64,000 bases of DNA from Favolaschia claudopus (taxonomy: Eukaryota > Basidiomycota > Agaricomycetes > Agaricales > Mycenaceae). The position numbers and the translations under genes were made by a program. The stretch spans positions 682,001 to 746,000 of the forward strand of contig JAWWNJ010000103.1 in the NCBI GenBank assembly GCA_037176885.1, read 5' to 3'. Positions within the stretch are counted from its first letter, which is position 1; every line of letters starts with the position of its first letter. Positions 36,084-46,826 of the stretch are shown here, one piece after another. The notes below the pieces were generated by a model, which saw only the letters and a program-made list of their open reading frames with translations, had not been told where the DNA came from and did not search any database.

Positions 36084-36533
36084 ATGTCCGCAAAACGCCC
36101 CAAAGCGTCTAGGTCGGTGAAAGCTGGCCTTGTGTTCCCAGTTGGTCGCATTTGCCGTTACATGAAGGCGCAGAATTTAGCCAAACGTGTGTCCATCAGG
36201 GCAGCTGGTGCGCAAGTGATCAAATACACTTGGAGAAACTCATTGAAGTACTTATTAGTTTATCTGACCGCTGTTCTTGAGTATATGACGGCGGAGATGC
36301 TTGAGGTTTCCGGAATTACTGCGCGCGCTAACAAGAAGCAACGTATTACTTCGCGACACATACGCCTAGCGCTTGAAGATGACGAGTTACTAGGCAAGGT
36401 ACGCTGTCATTGACATGTATCACCACTATGTAAGCTCAAATAGCAAGGGAAGATCTTTGACCGCACAATCGTCCCTCACGGAGGAGTGAGACCTTTTATC
36501 GAACCTGCTCTGCTGGTCAATAAGACACGGTGA
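36084..36533 (+). CDS. Divergent short histone H2A, three exons
   Basis: The start ATG at 36084 gives [20 protein letters not shown], matching the H2A AGLxFPVGR entry to the histone fold. Then come [13 protein letters not shown], and after the intron 36208-36258 (51 nt) [34 protein letters not shown] and DDELLGK. A second intron begins at 36399 and ends at 36443 or 36452. The last exon holds [11 protein letters not shown] and stops at 36531-36533. The sum is 114 residues (117 with the upstream acceptor), shorter than the usual 130 or so. Canonical H2A has RVGAGAPVYLAAVLEYL and NDEELNKLL with AGGGVxPxI, so alpha-2, alpha-3 and the docking region are recognisable but altered. The first intron is in frame, which can hide it in automatic annotation. 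It may be a variant or a decaying copy. Confidence 0.75.
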
Positions 36534-37366
36534 CCCTTCTAAAAACACATGGGGCAGGTTCTGAGATTGAAAGATGGATGGATATCGTCGATTCGAAGTT
36601 CTTCGCTAAAAATGGTAGCTTCTCGGTAGCTTATTAGACGTTCACAGAGGCTCAAATTCGTCTCTCCCCAACATATAATTGATTTTTCATGGACTAGTTC
36701 CGATAATTTTAAACAAAGAGCACGCGGCCAATTTTCCGCAAAAATCTCTATGCATTGAAGAAATTATAAAGGTGCATTATATGGATGGTGATAAGTACCC
36801 AGTAAGTATCTGAAAGGGTGGCGAGCCCGAAGTTCACGAACTCGGCTGCCGTCATGCAGAAACGGTGCAGATCCCAGCGAGCAAGATCAGCAGTGAGCAA
36901 AATTGGCGGGCGAGACTGCGAAAACTGCATCTGCTGACGGTTGGGTACTGTAAACCGGGACAAGAGAAATCCCATATAATCCAGCTAAAAGAACGACCAA
37001 GAACGCAAAGATAAATTTACAACATCACGCACCCTGGATCCCGGACTTGTACCATTACCAGCGGTAGCTAAGCCTCAAAGTGCAAGCAGACGACACACAG
37101 AACATACTTTTCAACGAAACATTCCCGCTACCTGCCCGCCGCATTCTGATGCATTAGCTTTATTCAGAAGGATCAGCAAAAAAACAGAATTCACGGAAAG
37201 GACTGGAGAATATGAGACGGAAGTTGATGCTGAGGGGTAGCCAGCCTAAAATTGCTAGTAGATTGACCAGAGAAACCAAATTCGAGATGTCGACGAGGAA
37301 AATCTTGAAGAAACGACTATAATTTTGAAGTGGACTGCACGGAAAAGGCGGGTTGGAGTGAGTCAG
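36534..37366. other. Unassigned region downstream of H2A
   Basis: No gene is supported. It probably includes the 3' untranslated region and terminator of the H2A-like gene, but no specific signal can be fixed. Confidence 0.25.
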
Positions 37367-37368
37367 TA

Positions 37369-37435
37369 CAGTGTAGTAGGGTTCTGATGGATAGGGAGGG
37401 TTCCTTGAGTATTTTTTAAAAGAAACTGACACCTG
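37369..37435. repeat. Orphan pogo-like terminal repeat
   Basis: CAGTGTAGTAGGGTTCTGAT, preceded by TA, resembles the left end of the 28869-30030 element. Similarity continues through the GGGTTCCTTG and T-run that follow. No matching right end is found nearby, so it is a solitary or truncated end. Confidence 0.5.
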
Positions 37436-37438
37436 GTA

Positions 37439-37514
37439 TACTCGATTGGCCAATTACTACTCGATCCGCCAATTACTACTCGATTGGCCAATTACTACTC
37501 GATTGGCCAATTAC
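37439..37514. repeat. Four 19-bp tandem repeats containing CCAAT
   Basis: The unit TACTCGATTGGCCAATTAC is repeated four times without spacers; only unit 2 differs (CGATCCGCC). ATTGGCCAAT is palindromic, so each intact unit carries a CCAAT box on both strands. It lies about 250 bp beyond the 3' end of the F-box-type gene. Confidence 0.8.
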
Positions 37515-37758
37515 TGAGTCTTTTACAGTAGGCTCAGTCAGTGATGTATTTCGCATTGGCGGTGACAATCGTAGCAAGAAAGTACCGGTACAGTTTCCAA
37601 GGCGAAGTAAAGCAGAAATTGGAATATTGGTAACAACCCTCGACGACGCGAGCTCAACTATTAACCAGGTGAGTTCTTATATACTATTCAATATCACATT
37701 CTCAATGTAAGAAGTAATGGGGAAAGGGGCGGCAGGGAAACAAACATTCCTCAATGCT

Positions 37759-39374
37759 TCAGTCGACATCTTTCGGGAGCCCATTGTGTACAATCAGATG
37801 TCGTTCATCCGCGCGTATTTCGGCAAACGCTGAAATCAGCCTGCTAACCTCATCCCATTCCTTGCGAGAAGGCGACGAGTAGCAAACCATCTGTAGGCGT
37901 GGGAAAATGGCGGACAGGAATGTGGCTATTTTGTGGGCCGATTCGATTGGCGCTAATCGGACCTCCCATAAGCTGAATTTGCGGTGGAGCGCACGGCGCT
38001 GGGCAGTAAGCCTAGCGGATGGGATCTTAGTGGCGTCCACGTCGAGACGGAGGTATACGAGCAATGGACAGTGTTGGGAAAGGGAGACTAGAGATTGCAT
38101 CGTGGGGGAGGTGGTGGCTGTTATGTCATATTGGCATTCGATGTGTAGCTTTTGGATGCCCGGCCAGGCACGAGCCATGGATTCAACGAATGCGTCGTCT
38201 AGAGGGCAAAGGCCGGGATAATATAGCTCCATCCAAGAAAGATTGGACAATTCCAGGAGCGGCTTCAAGGCCAAAGCTGATAGGGTGCGGACTTGATGTT
38301 CTCCCCAGGATAAATTACATCCCAAAGCAATTATGAGCGACGTTAAGTGATCCGAAGAGGAGTGAGCACCGATGCTGCTTAGTAGGGCGGTTGGATCGAA
38401 CGTCAAGGAAAGGTTGCTTGCATACAACCACATTTGTTCCAGAAGCGGGAAAGTGGTAATCTCCACGACCTTCGCCAATAAAGAGGGAGACGGGGTGCGT
38501 AAGCTGAGGGTGAGAAGCGCAGGAAACTGCCGTTTGACGGACATGTCTTCTCTGGAGCAGACAAGATCCCCTGTAATGACTGAGGTGTCCAAGTGCTCGA
38601 GGTGTTTGAGGTTGGATGAATGAAGGAGAGTGCTAAAGGTCAACCGATCGACGTCAATCTTGCGCAGTAAACTCTCGCAGCGGACAAAGTCTGATATCAA
38701 CTTCGTGACTACTCTTTCGCCTTCCACCCCTCCGTCAGAAACAATAGTGACACTGGTCACGCAAGGCAGTGCAAGTTCTTGCACCACCGAGAAGCGCCAA
38801 GAGCAGGATGTAAGTTCAATCATGATACTCGAGACACGGGTTCCGATGAGAGACGGGAGGAGAGAGAATAGCGGCGAGCTTGATGAGCAGAACAAATACC
38901 GAACGTGCGGGAGTAAAGCTCCGGCAGGGAGAGATCGCGTCATGGACTCCAGAACAGACATGTCGGGCACCGGGCAGCCTTCGCGATAGTCCACGTCTGA
39001 GAACGTCTTGATACGGCGAGAATAGGAGAGCACTCTGTCCCAATCCTCCAGCTCGGGCTCAATAATTGTCTTGCGTCAGGGTTAGAAAATCTTAAATGTC
39101 AAGCAAGGAGCCAACGCACCAAAATATTGTCAGAGATTCGGTATTTCTCAGCAGGGAGGGCCTTAAGAAGATTGACGTATCCATAATGCTCCTCCCACAG
39201 GACATCCAAAGATGTTCCCGAGATTTTTTGGCAGGTCAAGGCGAGCCGAGCCAAAGTAATATGCTGGAGCTGGGATTGCCAGCGGTTAGTGTCGGGGTCG
39301 TGGTCGTCGATGCTTTCCACTATCAAACGGGTCAGCTCCGGGACGTCCCAGCACCTATGCATGAGTACCGGCAA
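37759..39374 (-). CDS. F-box-like / leucine-rich protein, two exons
   Basis: Exon 1 (39374-39120) starts MPVLMHRCWDVPELTRLIVE and carries LARLALTCQKISG...LDVLWEE, the layout of the F-box-like N-terminus common in mushroom genomes (CxxVPEL...LALTC...LDxLW). A 50-nt intron (39119-39070) leads to exon 2 (39069-37759), beginning TIIEPELEDWDRVLSYSRRI. The two exons sum to 1566 nt, 521 residues plus stop, in frame. Exon 2 has irregular leucine-rich repeats (LPSLIGTRV, LEHLDTS, FPALLTLSL, FPLLEQMWL, CPLLVYLRL, FPRLQMVCY). Such proteins are thought to be substrate adaptors of SCF ubiquitin ligases; the target is unknown. The frame is intact and it is one of the few likely functional host genes here. 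Confidence 0.85.
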
Positions 39375-39524
39375 TGTAGGAGGATTTTGATCAAATCATC
39401 GTGCGCGTCACATTTGGTCACACCGGCCAAAATCTCAGTCTTGATGGCAAAATCTGGTATAAATTCTGGCGCGCTCTCTGTAGCACAACTGAGTATCTGG
39501 AAATTGCTGTCAAATCATTTCATT

Positions 39525-39639
39525 TGTAATGTCCAGAATAGATTTTTTGTTGTCTCCCCTGAATCGCAGATCCTTGGAACTCGGCGCCCATTTCATCCAG
39601 TTGCGGGGAGAAATTTGCAATTTTTTTCTGGACATTACA
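39525..39639. mobile_element. 115-bp inverted-repeat miniature element
   Basis: TGTAATGTCCAGAA at 39525 is inverted at 39626-39639. The centre includes GATTTTTTG and GCAATTTTTTT, which also pair roughly. It lies about 150 bp upstream of the F-box-type gene start and could sit in its promoter. Target duplication is unclear (CATTT-like). Confidence 0.5.
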
Positions 39640-40490
39640 TTTAAAATGCCTCAAAGTGTTATTTAGACCAGTTTCTTGCCCGAAAATGGGTGCGTGACGG
39701 ACTGTAATGGTGCACTCTGATTCGCAGTGATGAAGGTACAGAAAGCACGGCCAAACAACCTTGAAATCTCATATTGCTCGTTCTCTTGCATGTTTTTCCA
39801 ATAAAAAGTACATGGATGTATTCCTAAAGCACGGATTTGATGAGATTGCTATGTAGAGGAATTTAGAGGGGTCGAGCAAGGCTCAGCAGGCCCGGAGAGA
39901 AGGTCGAGTACAATTTGCCACGATGTGACATTAGCCGAGCTTAGTCAGCGCACGATTCTTGGACCGCCGTTGCCGGTACTCATATGCATGGGGGAGGGCG
40001 AAAAGGTAAACAAGCATTGACTGTGACCCTCGGTCCTACCCCATACGTAACGGGACTTTTGGACATCTCGGGGATCGGTTACTTTTTGGACCACCGCCGA
40101 AAGATCAATGCCGGCATGGAACGGCTGCGACATCCTATACTTGAAAAGAGGGCCAGGCCATCAGTCGCGTGACTTTTGACAGAAAATCACGGGGTCTTTG
40201 TCGAGATGTTGAGATCGTGCGAGACGTCGCGAGCGGAGCGAGCGCAGCGGGGTTTGGGGCGGCCAGCCCCAACAAGCTGTGTGACCGAACGGAGGGAGGT
40301 CGGCGAGCGCAGCGAGTCGGCCGTGCCGGAGGCAGGGAGCTAAAGCTTGTGTTCGGAAAAATGGTGGTTTGCTTGTACAGTGCCACTCATGACATCTCGA
40401 CTACCATATATGGTGTGGGAAAGTCAAAATTTTGTAATCGTTTCCCGGCCCGTAAAAACCTTGGTTTTTTCGGGAAACCACGGCAAACTA
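39640..40490. other. Spacer with a GC-rich GAGCGNAGCGAG tract
   Basis: No gene. At 40220-40335 the sequence is GC-rich with GAGCGGAGCGAGCGCAGCG, GGGCGGCCAGCCCC and GAGCGCAGCGAG, partly self-complementary. It differs in composition from its surroundings. Confidence 0.4.
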
Positions 40491-40494
40491 TGTC

Positions 40495-41250
40495 TTTGTA
40501 AAATAAATAAAACCCATATCGCGCGAGCTCGAGGGACATATATACCCAGGTAATGAGTGTATATCACACTGAGTTGTGATCCTAGCTGGTATTCTTTATC
40601 CATCGCCACAGCGAAACATCCCAGGTGTTGAGTGAAATATATCTCGGATGGCTGAAAATATATCTCGGAGGTAGAGAAACATATATCTAATTTTCAATGT
40701 CACCTTCGGAGCTGCCAATCGCAATGACCGACTCGGTTCGGTGACTGCCCACCGGAGCGAGCGGCGTGGTGATGCCGGCTGGCGGCGTCGTTTTGGTTGT
40801 GTTTGAATGACCGGCGCGCGGGGCGGCAGAGATAGCGCGGCCTATTAGCGCTCACTACTAGTAAACTGTAGATAGCATCGCGCCAATGTCGTGAGTCAGC
40901 GGGTTTGACACGTCGATGTGTTTATTCACGCGAAAACCTATGCTCGCCCGTTTGTAAAATAAATAAACCACATATCTAGAATGGTTGAACATATATCTCG
41001 ACCTGGTCTGAGATATATATTCTCCTGAGATATATCTCATCTGGGATTTGCAAGGCATCTTCAGCTCGTCCTTATCCATCATCCCATAAAATTATCTCAC
41101 CTCTGGACAAAAAATATATATCGGACAGTTGAAAACATATCGCAACCGGGAGAAGTATATATCTGACTTCCAGTACCATCCCCCGAGGCGCCAAGCGCAA
41201 CCACCGACTCAGCTCGGGCACTGACCGCCGCGGTGGGCGCACTCATTGGC
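40495..41250. repeat. Direct duplication with many ATATATCTCG words
   Basis: Two diverged copies about 460-480 bp apart can be aligned by eye. Each starts near GTAAAATAAATAAA (40497 and 40954), continues to TTATCCATC (40594 and 41074), and ends in a block around CGCAATGACCGACTCGG/CGCAACCACCGACTCAG (about 40720 and 41197). ATATATCTCG or close variants occur more than eight times, in both orientations. On the minus strand both copies read a short ESVxAxG frame, so a duplicated exon is possible. No complete gene is evident. Confidence 0.55.
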
Positions 41251-41329
41251 CTGGTGTCGGTGCGTACCGAATCTGCGAATGAGGGATTCGGAAGTGTCGG
41301 AGTTCGGTAATAGTCGGCTCTTGAGCCGA

Positions 41330-42655
41330 ATGTGATCTCTGCCTCATTCCACCACGATTCCACCGCGACAAAAGCACGTCAACGCCTCAACACTCATCCA
41401 ACATACCCAGGACGACATTTCACCTTCATATCGTCAAGGTCGACACATCACAGTCTTGAGCCGCGCGCATACATATGGAGCAACGTCTTCGCTATGCAGA
41501 CTGGTTTTTCGTCTGGGCGAAGGATCGCACCTCGATGCCTCGTCGTATGGCTTCTTTGGTGGATGAATTTCACGTCCGTGCTTGCCTCCCTTTCCCTCCC
41601 TGTCTTGTCTGATTGAAAGATGCGGTTTTCTAGTTATTAATCTACAGTTATGCCACTTCTGATGCTGTCTGGAGTCGTAATGCACCCGGGATAGACATGT
41701 TCGACGTGTTTGAACCCAGCTTCTTGGACGCCGCTCTGAAATCGGATCTCAACCTCGGTCACCTCATCTTTGGCAGTGAATCCTGGGTGGCATACGGCGG
41801 GACTCAATCGCAATACGACGATCCTCTTACAGCGCTATATCGTGAGCATGGTACGTTGCCATCTGTGGATAACCTCCTGCAAAGGCACATACTCAGCGAA
41901 TGATAGGTTTATTGAATACCCCCACCAAGCTGAAACCGGACTTACGACCCACTCATCCTCCCACACGCTGAATTTCGGGGGAGAAAGTCTGCGTATCGCC
42001 CAACCTTCGCCTATCGCGGGCCGAAAGAGATGTGGTCAATAACGCGTGACTTCCCGGATAATTGCCATTGGAGTGCGGACCCCGCGTAAGGTGTTTTCAT
42101 TGTTCAGGCAACAGGCATCTGATGCATTCGCAGAGTTCAACATAAGAAGTCAAACTCTCACCCAAACGGCATCTTCAACTTGGATCGCGATTCAAGAACA
42201 TCATCCCGCAGTCTCTGGGTGTATCCATCGGCCCCTTGGAGTTTTGCGGAATAGGGCACATTGTCTACATCGGTCCCACGGCGCAGTGCGTTTTCATTTT
42301 TATATATGGTTTTGCTGGTTGCCAACCCCTTCTTCTTTTCTTCCCGTTCTTACGCAGCATTGCTCTGTGCAAGGGTGACCCAGTGATACCCCAGTTTCAT
42401 GAGGATAGGTCCCTTCGTGGTCGAGATCGCATCTCCTCCCACCTTGATATGACTGGCAAACGCAAACGAGCGAGAACTGACAAGGAAAATCGTGCCCTGA
42501 GTACCAAGTTGAAAAAAATCGATGCTGGGTATGTGAGAGCGGGTATTGTCGATGAGGGCAAGCTTTCCACCCGAAACGAAGAAGGAGAGCCCAAACCAAA
42601 GAAACGGCGGCTCAGTGCGGATCAGAAATTAGCCTTAACTCAACAGAATGTATAG
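41330..42655 (+). other. Possible unknown multi-exon gene
   Basis: Several stretches read like coding exons on the plus strand: SDAVWSRNAPGIDMFDVFEP to LYREHG at about 41650-41860 after a TTAATCTACAG acceptor, and near the end DMTGKRKRARTDKENR with GEPKPKKRRLSADQK to a stop at 42655. The last part is basic and NLS-like. The exons do not join into one confident model and no family is recognised. It may be a degraded gene. Confidence 0.3.
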
Positions 42656-43618
42656 TAGTACATTGGTTTTCGGTAAATCGAATAAATCAGTGATTGGCAT
42701 ACTTTGTATTCCGGTCTCTACCAGTCAAAAGAGTGCGGTGTCATGGATCAAGTCATGGTGGTGGGCACCGAGCGGGATCTTGATGGGAGTGATGGCTGAG
42801 GTGATGGGATCACTCTCAGCCAAATTCTCAAGAGCACCATGGTCGGGTGTCGTTGGCCACATTCAGCAATGAAAATATTATATTCTGTAAAGGATAATTC
42901 CTACACGAGCATTTTGAAGGTGTCAATGCAGAGCTTTTTTGCTTTTGCATGTTTTGTCAGTCTGTCAGCACTTGGTTCTCATCATCTGGAGACGAAAATC
43001 CGAAAAAGGGCTGCATTGAATTGGAGATTAGGACCAAAAACGCGTCGGCATGAGGTGCCGTCGCGTGAAAATGGCCCGGTACGGTCTGGCGACACCCGAA
43101 ATTGAAATCCCCGCCAAATGCCTAATTGGGAATGTGACCTCACGCGTTGTCACGCGTCTCGCCCCATCTCTCGCGCTCGTCGCGTCCCCGAAACACACAG
43201 CAGATCCAGCACACACATTGTAAAGGTAAGAGAATATTCATTATGTATTTCTTTAGAACTCTAACATATTTTGAGCCCAAGTTCTGCTACGCCAACACTC
43301 CCAGAGAAAATTGCACGATTCCGGAGCTCGTTGAGAAGCAGACTGCTCTTCTTCATTCATTCTGAGCACACTTGAAGTTTCTTGAGGGCTTCCGCGAGCA
43401 ATCCAGCCTTCAGTTGTCCCCACAGATGGAGTTCAGGAGCACTATCAGACTGATGATGCAGAATCTTGTATGTATGAAGAGGATTTGGCGGTATTTTAAG
43501 TATATTCCATTAGTATACAGTACATACTTCCATAATCAGTGCTTTCCCAGTGTGTCTGAGGCAAAAGCCTCGAAGAAAGGTCGACGGGAGGTGAGGACCA
43601 CGATTTCTTCGGTTACAT
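42656..43618. other. Unassigned region before the Tc1-like element
   Basis: No gene is supported. The last part (about 43550-43618) may be the continuation of sequence found again at 46827, since the Tc1-like element inserted between them at a TA. Confidence 0.3.
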
Positions 43619-43766
43619 TACAGCTATTTTGGAAACGATAGACAGTCTCGATTTTCGAGCTGAGTTCGGCAGTTCCCGGCATACCCGTCATATAATTATT
43701 TTTAGCTACAGCTCAGCTCCATCATGACGACGAGCGTTGCCCGCCAATACTCTCCTCACTCTCACC

Positions 43767-44930
43767 ATGATACGACGAGGAAACCGCCGCCACATACCTA
43801 AGGAGCAGAAACAGCTCATCACCACAATGTCGGCCCATATGTCTGTCCCAGACATTGCTGCAGCTACCAACATCAGCGAGCGAACCATTTACCGCATCAT
43901 CCGAACGTGGCGGACCACTGGGGACCACGTCCAAATTCCTCTGCAGCTCGGACGACCCCGCATTCTCACATCTTTTGATGTCGCGGTCTGTGATCTTCTC
44001 AATACTCTTCGTATTTGACCCTTTGAGAAGTATCTTGAGGGTCTTGTTGCGAGAACCCCCGACATCTATCTTTTCGAGCTACAGGAATGTTTGTACGAAG
44101 CCACGGGACTCGACGTCGCCAAAACCACCATACGTGACGCCCTTTTGCGAATGGGTTATGTTCGGGTTCATGTAAGTAAAATTGCTGGGAGTTTCGTGCC
44201 GCTGACATGAGTATATCCCTAGATATCTCGAACTGCACTCGAAGCCGAGGAAAACAAACGGCTTGGTTTCCAATGTGAAGTTGGACAACACCCACCTCGA
44301 AGACTGGTCTTCCTAGACGAAGCAGCTTGCAATCGACGCACAACGCGGCGGCAGATGGCATGGGCCCCTATTGGAATGCGAGCGCGGCGGCATGATTTTT
44401 TTGTCCGAGGCATCCGGTATGTGTTTATGCTCTTGCCAGTACTTCGTACCTGCTGTTATTCTGTGCTTCCGGCAATTTGCCTCGATGGCATACTTCACTT
44501 TGATGTGTTGACTCGATCCTGGACCGCCGTAGAGTTCCGCAACTATCTCGATGTTCTCCTTGACCGCATGAATCCCTTTCCACAGGACAACTCTGTTCTC
44601 GTCATGGACAACGCAAGTGTTCATCATTTTGATGGGATTCGTGAGATGGTCGAGGGACAGTGCGTAGGATATATCCTCTTGATTGCCAACCAACTGAATT
44701 TGATCTACAGCGGGCGTCGACTCATTTATTTGTCACCATACTCTCCCGACTTCAATCCATGCGAAGAAGGGTTTTCATGCATGAAATATTGGATCCGCCG
44801 CAACCGGGACGATGTTCTCAGCTCAATGGAAGGGCGTGATGGTTGCGACCCCATCGCAACTCTGTGGGAAGCTGCTCATGAGACGATGACCCCAGAGAAC
44901 ATCGAAGGGTGGTTCAGGGATGTTGTATAG
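43767..44930 (+). CDS. IS630/Tc1-like DDE transposase, one internal stop
   Basis: Exons 43767-44171, 44223-44659 and 44711-44930 sum to 354 codons in frame, the usual length of this family. The N-terminus (MIRRGNRRHIPKEQ) carries a helix-turn-helix, VPDIAAATNISERTIYRIIR, followed by GRPRIL. The RNase H-fold domain has LVFLDEAACN (first Asp), VLVMDNASVHH (second Asp) and LSPYSPDFNPCEEGF (final acidic residue, DDE_3 pattern). The protein would cut and paste the element at TA sites. A TGA at 44016-44018 lies in frame between the DNA-binding and catalytic parts; it may be a nonsense mutation or a missed splice. A 14-residue insertion-like stretch near 44420 may be a small retained intron. Both called introns are 51 nt. 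Confidence 0.8.
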
Positions 44931-45082
44931 GTTGTTGTACCGGTAGTTGTGTCAATACACGAGTAGGACGGCAAGAAATTATATGAACAAGTAGTACGAC
45001 TATACAAATATACAGAAAACTAGTAGAGATACAGTATCTACAGGTTATAGAGGCGGCGATAACATACACAGCGTGAAATAAA

Positions 45083-46559
45083 TTAGTTCTCCTTGTCGCT
45101 TTCGTTCTCCACAACCCTAGCCCGCTTCTTCCCCTTGCGTTTCTTCGCGGCGGCGACCATCTTACTTGCCTTGCGCACGAAGTTACCCACGGCACCGGCT
45201 GCCATCCCAACGTCGGTTTTGTAGAACTTGGTATCGAAGTCGGCAATGCTGTTGGCATAGACAATGCCTTGTTCCCCCAGGCTCTCAGCATATTGGAAGT
45301 ATTTGAGAGCGGGGTACTTTTCATCGAGAGCGCGCAGCACGTCGGAGACAAGGAGGACGTCCTCGTCTTCATCAGATTCATCTGATGACTCGTCCTCACG
45401 TCGACGTTTGACGCTATTGGCATCGCGAAGGACAGTATCGGCGGACTCGGAGTTGCCAAGATGGACGTGGATGGGGGGCATGGTAGTTTGTCCGCGGTTA
45501 CGACTACGCTCCTCGCGAGCACGGCCACGCTCTGCAAGCTCGTCAAGCTTGAGGATTTTGGGAGGATGTTCTAGATCCGCGGTGCCATCATGCTGAAGAC
45601 GAAAGTCAGCAATGCAAAAGAGAAGCAGAAATTGCATGTCACGCACCATGTAGCGAGCCCACAGATTAATAACATCTATTCCAATCTCGACGTGCTTGCC
45701 TGGGTACTTAGATTTCGGGCCCATCACGTAGCACCACCGATTTTTGCCAGGATGTTCCGCGCACTTGAGATGGTTTTGAATCTGCTGTAGCTCGGTGGCG
45801 GTAACAGCGGTCTCGGGGGGTTTTTCGGCCTGTTTTGTCGTCTTTCCATCAGGCTGCACCTCCTGAAAAGAGTCAAAAGACAGTGTGCTCAACACCGAAG
45901 AACCCATAGATAACGGATGACTTACCAGGTTAACCACTTCCATTATCACCTCTTTCTGACGACGTGTGCTCCTCTGGAGCTTGAGAAGCTGCTGGAAGGC
46001 GTCGCGAACATCGTCCTCGGATGACAGACGGTGATATGGATCCTTGCGACGCTCCTGAGACTCTTTCCATCCCAACGTCGCAGATGTGGGGTCGACATTC
46101 ATCTGAGCTGTGATGCGGGATAGAAAGTCGCCGGCAGGAATGTCAGAGGGGAGGACGAGGGTTGTGGTAACCGTGGCGCGCTTCTTTCCGTTTCCTGGCT
46201 CGCCATAGATAGGGACTTTGACTGTGATGAAGGTACCGCGGTCTGGAAGTTTATTAGTAGCCTGCAGAATGCGCAAATGGCTGTAACACACCTGCAGTTT
46301 GACTGGGAGCTGTAGTGGATGGCAACTGAGATTGGCGAGCTTCGACAATGTGAGGAGGGAACGGAAGCTGGTATTGATGATAAGACGGATCTTTATCGCT
46401 AGGATCATCGTCGTCGCCCCCAGGCTGCTCGTAGTCGCGGGTGTGGTCAAACATGCCATTGTCGAGAGAGGCCTGTAATTGGGCCACTGCGAGCTGTCGT
46501 CCAGTGAGAGCGGGGGGAGGGCCGACGCCAAGAAGATATGGTGCAATAGTGTTTTGCAT
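45083..46559 (-). CDS. Passenger gene of the Tc1-like element, 436-aa protein of unknown function
   Basis: Four exons (46559-46292, 46242-45926, 45862-45647, 45592-45083) with introns of 49, 63 and 54 nt sum to 1311 nt, 436 residues plus stop, without interruption. The start MQNTIAPYLLGVGPPPALTG is followed by an acidic linker (GGDDDDPSDKDPS). A central region, RGTFITVKVPIYGEPGNGKK to EDDVRDAFQQLL, looks like a folded domain. Then come KCAEHPGKNRWCYV and GKHVEIGIDVINLWARYM. The tail has an acidic run (ESSDESDEDED) and a basic end (KKRKGKKRAR) that is NLS-like. No known family is recognised. Being intact while the transposase has a stop suggests recent or maintained function. It may assist transposition or be cargo. 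It converges on the transposase gene. Confidence 0.75.
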
Positions 46560-46826
46560 GGTGTCAAAACCGGTCGAAAAGTAGAATAGTTGGGCGCCTT
46601 GGACTCGTTGAGCGAGGATATATAGCGCAGCATATGCTCCACACGATCGTCAGCCTGCTCGTCATGACTGTAAGTCTCCAGTGACGGTGTAACTGTACTA
46701 GGTGGTCGTTGTTGAGGAGGTATTAGCAGAAAAGGTTATTCTAAATTTGGCACGACATAGTTACGACCTCTCGGCCCGAACTCAGCTAAAAAATCGAGAC
46801 TGTCTATCGTTTCCAAAATAGCTGTA

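Larger units (their letters stand above)
43621..46824. mobile_element. 3.2-kb IS630/Tc1-like transposon with two genes
   Basis: CAGCTATTTTGGAAACGATA at 43621 is inverted at 46805-46824, and TIR pairing runs about 50 bp (to CTGAGTTCGG) with two mismatches. TA stands at 43619-43620 and 46825-46826. Inside are a transposase gene on the plus strand (43767-44930) and a second gene on the minus strand (45083-46559), tail to tail with 152 bp between stop codons. Both lie fully within the TIRs. Most Tc1-like elements are 1.3-2 kb with one gene, so the second gene is an addition. Confidence 0.9.

Noticed and set aside
36208..36258. 17-residue insertion in the H2A fold
   Set aside because: It has GT-AG ends, and removing it restores the histone [11 protein letters not shown] transition.
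37439..37514. CRISPR-like array
   Set aside because: The repeats are contiguous with no spacers, and the genome is eukaryotic.
40135..40386. rDNA fragment
   Set aside because: The GC-rich GAGCGNAGCGAG tract looked ribosomal at first, but no conserved rRNA core motif is present.
46292..46642. Start of the passenger protein at 46642 in the single long frame
   Set aside because: That reading crosses an intron. The ATG at 46559 with the 49-nt intron gives a sum divisible by three and a more protein-like N-terminus.
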